The position numbers were made by a program, and so were the translations under genes. The notes under the pieces are model-generated. The model saw only the letters and a program-made list of their open reading frames with translations. It did not search any database and was not told the DNA's origin. Positions 23,129 through 28,231 of a stretch of 28,231 nucleotides of DNA are shown piece after piece (within the stretch, counting starts at the first letter, position 1; each line of letters starts with the position of its first letter). Source of the stretch: JAAYBR01 sp033813475 (lineage in GTDB: Bacteria; Hydrogenedentota; Hydrogenedentia; Hydrogenedentales; CAITNO01); contig JAPXRP010000037.1 in NCBI GenBank assembly GCA_033813475.1, positions 1 through 28,231 of the forward strand, given 5' to 3'.

Positions 23129-23881
23129 ATGCAGCAGGGCAAGGAAAACCGCCCGCCCCCCGACCCCCGGCTGGACCCCGGCCGGATGCCCCGCCACATC
23201 GCCGTCATCATGGACGGCAACGGGCGCTGGGCCGAGCGGCGCGGCCTCTCCCGCGCCGAGGGCCACGAGGCGGGCGCGCGCGGCGTCCGCGCCGCCATCG
23301 AGGCCTGCCGCGGCCTCGGCGTGCGCGCCCTCACGCTCTACGCCTTCTCCACCGAGAACTGGCGCCGCTCCAAGCTGGAGGTGGACGCCCTCTTCCGACT
23401 CATGAGCAAGCACATCCGGAAAGAGCTCGACGACATCCACCGCAACAACATCCGCGTGCGCTTCCTCGGCGAGATGGACCGCCTGCCCGCCCGCGCGCAG
23501 GCCGACCTCCGCCACTGCCTGGAGGCCACCGCGGGCAACACGGCCATGGACTGCTGCGTCGCCCTCAACTACGGCGGCCGCACCGAGATCGCCCGCGCCG
23601 CCCGCGCCCTCTGCGACGACGCGCTGGCGGGCCGCATCCGCCCGGAGGACGTGGACGAGGACGCCGTGGCCGCGCGGCTCTACGCCCCCGACCTCGCCGA
23701 GGTGGACCTGCTCATCCGCACGAGCGGCGAAATGCGCGTCAGCAACTTCCTCCTCTGGCAGATTTCCTACGCCGAGATCGTGGTCACGCCGACCCTCTGG
23801 CCGGACTTCGACCAGCAGGCCCTGTGCGACGCGGTCTTCGAGTACCAGTCGCGCAGCCGGCGCTTCGGGGGGCGGCCATGA
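23129..23881 (+). CDS. uppS: Undecaprenyl diphosphate synthase
   Basis: A 250-residue cis-prenyltransferase that makes the C55 lipid carrier for peptidoglycan and LPS. The catalytic Asp29 is in HIAVIMDGNGRWA; LTLYAFSTENWRR and the C-terminal DLLIRTSGEMRVSNFLLWQ are family blocks (the usual RTGGE reads RTSGE here). The first 18 residues are a Pro-rich extension. The ATG follows AGGGAGA. The stop overlaps the cdsA start (ATGA). Confidence 0.95.
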   Translation: MQQGKENRPPPDPRLDPGRMPRHIAVIMDGNGRWAERRGLSRAEGHEAGARGVRAAIEACRGLGVRALTLYAFSTENWRRSKLEVDALFRLMSKHIRKELDDIHRNNIRVRFLGEMDRLPARAQADLRHCLEATAGNTAMDCCVALNYGGRTEIARAARALCDDALAGRIRPEDVDEDAVAARLYAPDLAEVDLLIRTSGEMRVSNFLLWQISYAEIVVTPTLWPDFDQQALCDAVFEYQSRSRRFGGRP

Positions 23882-24759
23882 ACCGCAACTGCGACAACTC
23901 CGGGGGCACCCTGGTGCGGCTGGGCACGGCGCTGGTCCTCGCGCCCACGGCCCTCCTCCTCATCTGGATTCCCCTGTTCCAGGTGCCCCTCATCCTTTTT
24001 GTGGCGGCGCTGGTCTTCCAGGGGCTCCGCGAGTACTGCGACATGATGGAGGCCATGGGCCTGCCCGCCATGCGGCGCACCGTGCTCGCCGCGGGCGCCG
24101 GCCTCATCCTCTGGAACGGCGGCATGGTCCTCTCCGACTGGAACGGCTGGACGGCCCACCCCGTGGTCACGGGCGTCTCCGCCGCCGTCATGCTGGTCAC
24201 GGCGGCGCACCTGTTCAACCGCGAGCGCAGCCTCCAGGCGCTGGCCGCCGACGTGTTCGGCGTCGCCTACATCGCCGGCCTCGGCTCGTACCTCGTCATC
24301 ATCCACGGCTGGGCGGGCATGGGCCCCGGGCTCGTCACGCTGCTGCTCGTGGCCGTGGCCTGGTCCGACACGGGCGCCTACTTCGTGGGGCGCGCCTTCG
24401 GCCGCCACAAGATGGCCCCGCGCACGAGCCCCAAGAAGAGCTGGGAGGGCGCCGCGGGCGGCGTGCTCGGCGCGGTCGCCGCGACCGCCGTCCTCCTCGG
24501 GCTCATCCGCCTCTTCGGCTGGGAGGACGCCTACCCGATGGCGGGCTGGCGCGTCTACCTCCCCCTGGCGGCGGCCCTGTCCGTGGTCGGCCAGATCGGC
24601 GACCTCGTCGAGTCCATGATCAAGCGCGAGGCGGGCATCAAGGACTCCAGCGGCATCTTCCCGGGCCACGGCGGCGTCCTCGACCGCTGCGACGGCATCC
24701 TGTTCGCCGCCCCGGCCCTCTATTACCTGTTCTACGGCCTCCAGGCCCTGCTGCAATAG
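23878..24759 (+). CDS. cdsA: Phosphatidate cytidylyltransferase
   Basis: A 293-residue inner-membrane enzyme that makes CDP-diacylglycerol from phosphatidate and CTP, the branch point of phospholipid synthesis. It has about eight hydrophobic helices; the family signature is in the last third, SPKKSWEGAAGG then VGQIGDLVESMIKREAGIKD and PGHGGVLDRCDG. The ATG at 23878 overlaps the uppS stop (ATGA) and is preferred over an earlier in-frame GTG at 23824, which would add a non-family extension. In many bacteria dxr and rseP follow cdsA; here prfB does. Confidence 0.94.
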   Translation: MNRNCDNSGGTLVRLGTALVLAPTALLLIWIPLFQVPLILFVAALVFQGLREYCDMMEAMGLPAMRRTVLAAGAGLILWNGGMVLSDWNGWTAHPVVTGVSAAVMLVTAAHLFNRERSLQALAADVFGVAYIAGLGSYLVIIHGWAGMGPGLVTLLLVAVAWSDTGAYFVGRAFGRHKMAPRTSPKKSWEGAAGGVLGAVAATAVLLGLIRLFGWEDAYPMAGWRVYLPLAAALSVVGQIGDLVESMIKREAGIKDSSGIFPGHGGVLDRCDGILFAAPALYYLFYGLQALLQ

Positions 24760-24801
24760 GCGGGCCGCCAAGGCGCGAAAGGCAACAAGGAACCCTGACC
24801 C

Positions 24802-25926
24802 ATGTATGAACCAGAGGCCCAGCAGGTCGCCGACCACCAGGCGCGGCTCGCCGGACTGCGCAAGAGCCTGAATGTGGACAGCCTGAAGCACGACATCGCC
24901 GAGGTGGAGGCCTCCATGGGCGTTCCCGGCTTCTGGGACGACTCGGAGTCCGCCCAGAAGGTCGTGCAGCGGCTCAAGGCGCTCAAGTCCGTCGTGGGCG
25001 CGCCCGACGAGCTCGCCCGCGAGATCGAGGACGCCGCCACCCTCGTGGAGATGGGCGCCGAGATGGAGGACGCCTCCCTCGCCGAAGAGATCGCCGCGAT
25101 GCTCGCCCGCATCGAGGCCAAGCTCCACCGGATCGAGATGAACAGCCTCTTCCAGGACCCCCGCGACACCAAGACCGCCATGGTCAACATCCACCCCGGC
25201 GCCGGCGGCACCGAGTCCTGCGACTGGGCCGAAATGCTCTACCGCATGTTCACCCGCTTCTGCGAGCTGCGCGAGTTCGACGCCGAGGTGCTCGACTACC
25301 AGCCCGGCGAGGAGGCGGGCCTCAAGAGCGCGTCCCTGCGCGTGACGGGCCCCTACGCCTTCGGCACCCTCAAGTCCGAGGACGGCGTCCACCGCCTGGT
25401 CCGCATCTCGCCCTTCGACTCCGCCGCGCGGCGGCACACCTCCTTCGCCGCCATCGAGGTGCTGGCCGAGGTGGACGCGAACATCGAGATCGAGATCCGG
25501 GAGGAGGACATCAAGCTGGACGTCTTCCGCTCCAGCGGCGCGGGCGGCCAGAAGGTCAACAAGACCAGCTCCGCCGTCCGCCTGACCCACCTGCCCACGG
25601 GCATCGTGGTCTCCTGCCAGATCGAGCGGTCGCAGCACCGCAACCGCGACACGGCCATGCAGATGCTGCGCGCGAAACTCTACGACATCGAGCTGAAGCG
25701 CAAGGAGGCCGAGCTGAGCGCCATGCGTGAGGGCCAGCAGGACGTCGCCTGGGGCAGCCAGATCCGCAGCTATGTCCTCCACCCCTACCAGATGATCAAG
25801 GACCACCGGACCAGTCACGAGACCGGAAACGTGGACCGCGTCCTCGACGGAGACCTGGACGGCTTCGTCGAGGCCTACCTCAAGTGGAACCTCGAGCGCC
25901 GCAGCGGCGCGCGCAACGAAGACTGA
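24802..25926 (+). CDS. prfB: Peptide chain release factor 2
   Basis: A 374-residue RF2, which reads UGA and UAA stops and frees the peptide. The stop-reading SPF tripeptide is at 203-205 and the catalytic GGQ at 248-250 (SSGAGGQKVNKTSSAV). In many bacteria prfB carries an in-frame UGA near codon 25 that forces autoregulatory frameshifting; here the N-terminus is continuous (RLAGLRKSLNVDSLKHDI) and no shift site is seen. The start ATG follows ACAAGGAAC at a long distance. It lies 42 bases after cdsA. Confidence 0.95.
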   Translation: MYEPEAQQVADHQARLAGLRKSLNVDSLKHDIAEVEASMGVPGFWDDSESAQKVVQRLKALKSVVGAPDELAREIEDAATLVEMGAEMEDASLAEEIAAMLARIEAKLHRIEMNSLFQDPRDTKTAMVNIHPGAGGTESCDWAEMLYRMFTRFCELREFDAEVLDYQPGEEAGLKSASLRVTGPYAFGTLKSEDGVHRLVRISPFDSAARRHTSFAAIEVLAEVDANIEIEIREEDIKLDVFRSSGAGGQKVNKTSSAVRLTHLPTGIVVSCQIERSQHRNRDTAMQMLRAKLYDIELKRKEAELSAMREGQQDVAWGSQIRSYVLHPYQMIKDHRTSHETGNVDRVLDGDLDGFVEAYLKWNLERRSGARNED

Positions 25927-25957
25927 CGCGCCGCCCCCGGGCGCGGGAGACACCCCC

Positions 25958-27496
25958 ATGACCGACGAGATGACCCCCGCACAGGAAGACCCCCGCGAAG
26001 GACACGGCGCCGAGGAGGAGCTCCGCAGGCACCGCGTCGCCAAGCTGGAGCGCGTCCGCGCCCGCGGCGACGAGCCCTTCAAGTACCGCTGCGACCGCAG
26101 CCACCGCATCGGGGAGGCCCGCGCCGCCTTCGAGGCGGCGGAGGCCGCCGCCGGGCCCGACGCCGACCCCCAGGCCGGGCTGCCGGGCGCCGCGCTGGCC
26201 GGCCGCGTCACCGCGCGCCGCGTCCAGGGCAAGAGCGCCTTCCTCGACCTGCGCGACGACACGGGCCGCATCCAGCTCTTCTTCGGCGAGAAGCAGGTGG
26301 GCCCGGAAATGTACGCCACCCTGGACGACCTGGACATCGGCGACTTCCTCCACGTCGAGGGCGCCGTCAAGCGCACCCGGCGCGGCGAGATCACCCTGTT
26401 CGCCACGGGGTACAGCCTGCTGACCAAGTCGCTGCGCCCCGGCGCCGAGAAGTGGCACGGCCTCTCCGACGTGGAGACGCGCTACCGCCGCCGCTACCTC
26501 GACATGGTGGCCAACCCCGAGGTGCTCGACACGTTCAAGCGCCGCGTGCGGGTGGTCTCCGTCATGCGCGAGTGGCTCGCCGCCCGCGGCTATCTCGAGG
26601 TCGAGACCCCCATGCTCCACCCCATCGCCGGCGGCGCCACCGCCCGCCCCTTCATCACGCACCACAACACCTACGACCGCGACTTCTTCCTGCGCGTCGC
26701 GCCGGAACTCTACCTCAAGCGCCTCATCGTCGGCGGATTCGACAAAGTCTTCGAGATCAACCGCTGCTTCCGCAACGAGGGCGTGGACACGCGCCACAAC
26801 CCCGAGTTCACCACCATGGAGCTTTACGAGGCGTACCAGGACTACCTCGGCCTCATGGACGAGACCGAGGAGATGCTCTGCCACGTCATCGAGACCGTGG
26901 TCGGCGGGAAGACCTTCCCCTACCAGGGCCACACCATCAGCATCGGGCGCCCCTGGAGGCGCATCTCCCTGCATGACGCCATCCGCCAGTATGCCGGCGT
27001 GGACCTGGAGGCCACGCGCGACCGCGCCGAGGCCGCCCGCCTCGCCAAGAGCGCCGGCGTGGACGTGGACCCCACCATGGGCTACGGCAAGATCGTGGAC
27101 GCCGTCATGTCGGAGAAGGTGCAGCCCCACCTCGTCCAGCCGACCTTCCTCTACGACTACCCCATCGAGATTTCGCCGCTGGCCAAGAAGAAGCGCGGCA
27201 ACCCCGCCCTCACCGAGCGGTTCCAGCCCTTCATCGCCTGCCTCGAGGTCGGCAACGCCTTCTCGGAGCTGAACGACCCCATTGACCAGCGCGAGCGCTT
27301 CGAGGCCCAGGCGGCGCTGCGCGACGCGGGGGACGACGAGGCCCAGTATCTCGACGAGGACTTCATCGCGGCGCTGGAGGTGGGCATGCCCCCCACCGCC
27401 GGCCTCGGCATCGGCATGGACCGCCTCGCCATGCTCGTCACCGACAGCGCCTCCATCCGCGAGGTCATCCTTTTCCCCCAGCTTAGAACCCTCTAG
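25958..27496 (+). CDS. lysS: Lysyl-tRNA synthetase, class II
   Basis: A 512-residue class II LysRS that charges tRNA-Lys. The N-terminal OB-fold anticodon domain spans about 75-170 (GRVTARRVQGKSAFLDLRDD). The catalytic domain starts with VETRYRRRYLDMVANPEV; motif 2 is FEINRCFRNEGVDTRHNPEFT and motif 3 GLGIGMDRLAML near the C-terminus. Length is usual (about 500). The start ATG follows GGGCGCGGGAGA; it lies 31 bases after prfB and may be co-transcribed. Confidence 0.97.
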   Translation: MTDEMTPAQEDPREGHGAEEELRRHRVAKLERVRARGDEPFKYRCDRSHRIGEARAAFEAAEAAAGPDADPQAGLPGAALAGRVTARRVQGKSAFLDLRDDTGRIQLFFGEKQVGPEMYATLDDLDIGDFLHVEGAVKRTRRGEITLFATGYSLLTKSLRPGAEKWHGLSDVETRYRRRYLDMVANPEVLDTFKRRVRVVSVMREWLAARGYLEVETPMLHPIAGGATARPFITHHNTYDRDFFLRVAPELYLKRLIVGGFDKVFEINRCFRNEGVDTRHNPEFTTMELYEAYQDYLGLMDETEEMLCHVIETVVGGKTFPYQGHTISIGRPWRRISLHDAIRQYAGVDLEATRDRAEAARLAKSAGVDVDPTMGYGKIVDAVMSEKVQPHLVQPTFLYDYPIEISPLAKKKRGNPALTERFQPFIACLEVGNAFSELNDPIDQRERFEAQAALRDAGDDEAQYLDEDFIAALEVGMPPTAGLGIGMDRLAMLVTDSASIREVILFPQLRTL

Positions 27497-27551
27497 CAGC
27501 CTGCGGCACAAAGAAGACCTGCGGGACGCCATTCCGTGCCGCGGGCGCGCG

Positions 27552-27752
27552 TCAGCGGATGTCGGCGTCCAGCCACTTGATGACGGCCATGATCCCCCGG
27601 GCGCGCTTGAGCATGGTCGCCTTCAGGCCCTGCTCGCGCAGTTTCGCCTTGGCGTCCTGCCGGTCCTTCGCAACCACCACGCCCCCCACAAAGGACTTCT
27701 CCGAGCTGTTGTCCCCCTCCGTGCGGATCGCGTGATAGTCATAGGTCGGCAT
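27552..27752 (-). CDS. Small protein resembling the N-terminal segment of GspF/PilC
   Basis: A 66-residue protein, ATG at 27752 with only a weak ribosome site (CGGAAC). Its first part (MPTYDYHAIRTEG, then GGVVVAKDRQDAKAKLREQGL) has the pattern of the extreme N-terminus of type II secretion F / PilC proteins: MP.(F/Y).Y.A...G, G.(V/I).A....A...L...G. Those proteins then continue with two large membrane domains; here the protein ends after a short helix (MAVIKWLDADIR). It may be a free-standing module or a truncated remnant. It is convergent with lysS, 55 bases away. Confidence 0.6.
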   Translation of the reverse strand: MPTYDYHAIRTEGDNSSEKSFVGGVVVAKDRQDAKAKLREQGLKATMLKRARGIMAVIKWLDADIR

Positions 27753-27873
27753 GGCAGTGTGTTCCGGTTGCGTCGCGCGCCATTCTAGCAGGTTCAACCC
27801 CTTTGGGCAAGGGCCGCGGCAAATCCTCGACGCCGGACAGGACGGGCCCGGGCCGAAGCAATGGCGGGCAAGC

Positions 27874-27901
27874 GATTGCTTAACTTCGTTCGCAATGACG
27901 G
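27874..27901. repeat. Degenerate REP-like copy
   Basis: GATTGCTTAACTTCGTTCGC followed by AATGACG is a mutated copy of the element paired at 7164-7246, in the orientation of the second arm. Confidence 0.7.
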
Positions 27902-27970
27902 GTGTTTCCGCGTCGTCGCGAGCCCCTGACCGCCGTGGCCGGGAATGTCGTTGAAGAAAGGGCCGCTTTT

Positions 27971-28038
27971 CCCTGGGAACGCCAATTTCCCGAGCGGGCT
28001 CCCAAAGCGTGCCAATCAGGAGATTGGCGTTCCCAGGG
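27971..28038. repeat. Perfect 16-base inverted repeat
   Basis: CCCTGGGAACGCCAAT (27971-27986) and ATTGGCGTTCCCAGGG (28023-28038) are exact inverted copies separated by 36 bases. This may be a small non-autonomous element or REP doublet. No coding sequence is evident from 27753 to the window end. Confidence 0.85.
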
Positions 28039-28048
28039 GAGGGCGGCG

Positions 28049-28231
28049 CGGGGGCGAAGAGGGCGCGGCAAGCGGCGCCCCTACGCGCGGACTCCGTGGG
28101 TTCGTGTGAAAGCGCCGGGCAGCCCTCCCGTTGGGGCGTGCGGGGGCGAAGAGGGCGCGGCAAGCGGCGCCCCCACGCGCGGACTCCGTGGGTTCGTATG
28201 AAAGCCCCGGGCAGCCCTCCTGTAGGGGCGC
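28049..28231. repeat. 92-base tandem repeat, two copies, cut by the window end
   Basis: Copy one (28049-28140) and copy two (from 28141) both begin CGGGGGCGAAGAGGGCGCGG and differ at only a few positions. Each contains GGCAAGCGGCGCCCC and GCGGACTCCGTGGGTTCG. More copies may follow beyond the window. Confidence 0.9.

Noticed and set aside
24802..24900. Programmed frameshift in prfB
   Set aside because: The N-terminus is continuous in one frame with no in-frame UGA or slippery CUU.
23767..26427. Very long open frame on the minus strand opposite cdsA, prfB and lysS
   Set aside because: Its composition is Val/His/Gly/Ala-rich without family motifs and it is antisense to three unmistakable genes.
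27753..28231. Coding sequence in the repeat-rich end
   Set aside because: Open frames there are made of repeats, lack ribosome sites and show no family pattern.
1..28231. tRNA or rRNA genes
   Set aside because: I saw no cloverleaf or rRNA-like segment on either strand; short intergenic gaps leave little room.

Overview
The window is very GC-rich, densely coding bacterial DNA. A CMP-KDO synthetase gene (kdsB) points to a Gram-negative cell with LPS. Several features fit a poorly cultured lineage of the PVC / Hydrogenedentota kind: secreted SGNH-esterase and BNR-sialidase-like proteins, a UroD/MtaA-family protein, a 'four helix bundle suffix' protein and short-unit repeat arrays. That placement is inference; there is no rRNA or tRNA in the window to test it.

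Layout. (1) 1-5500: the 3' part of a UroD/MtaA-type methyltransferase fused to a thioredoxin-like domain, a sialate O-acetylesterase-type esterase, a REP-like element, a TPR lipoprotein-like gene, a 700-base gap with a repeat array and a possible dehydrogenase remnant, and a small lipoprotein-like gene. (2) 5494-11262: a regulated carbohydrate-type block. A GntR/FadR regulator and a BNR sialidase-like protein (ATGA overlap) followed by a sodium:solute symporter run leftward; kdsB and an uncharacterised protein run rightward. One perfect palindrome lies on the -10 boxes of both divergent promoters. (3) 11266-12931: a four-helix-bundle-suffix gene bracketed by two inverted nonamer arrays, then larE. 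(4) 13013-14859: an Eco29kI-like type II restriction-modification pair of lower GC, probably acquired. (5) 14967-17666: a feo ferrous-iron operon (Cys-rich small protein, FeoA, FeoB) with a candidate promoter. (6) 17871-19987: two overlapping genes for secreted proteins of unknown function. (7) 20017-27496: a housekeeping block rpsB-tsf-pyrH-frr-uppS-cdsA-prfB-lysS with a promoter and a structured rpsB leader. (8) 27552-28231: a 66-residue protein resembling the N-terminal segment of GspF/PilC proteins, then repeat-rich non-coding DNA.

The most unusual signal is a family of four inverted arrays built of 9-base units (6-7 constant bases plus 2-3 variable bases). Each array has its own core, and its right half is the reverse complement of its left half. 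Two arrays with the same core flank the four-helix-bundle gene, and one of them is translated as its C-terminal tail. No complete novel defence or biosynthetic system is evident; this gene-plus-array unit is the best candidate for something undescribed.
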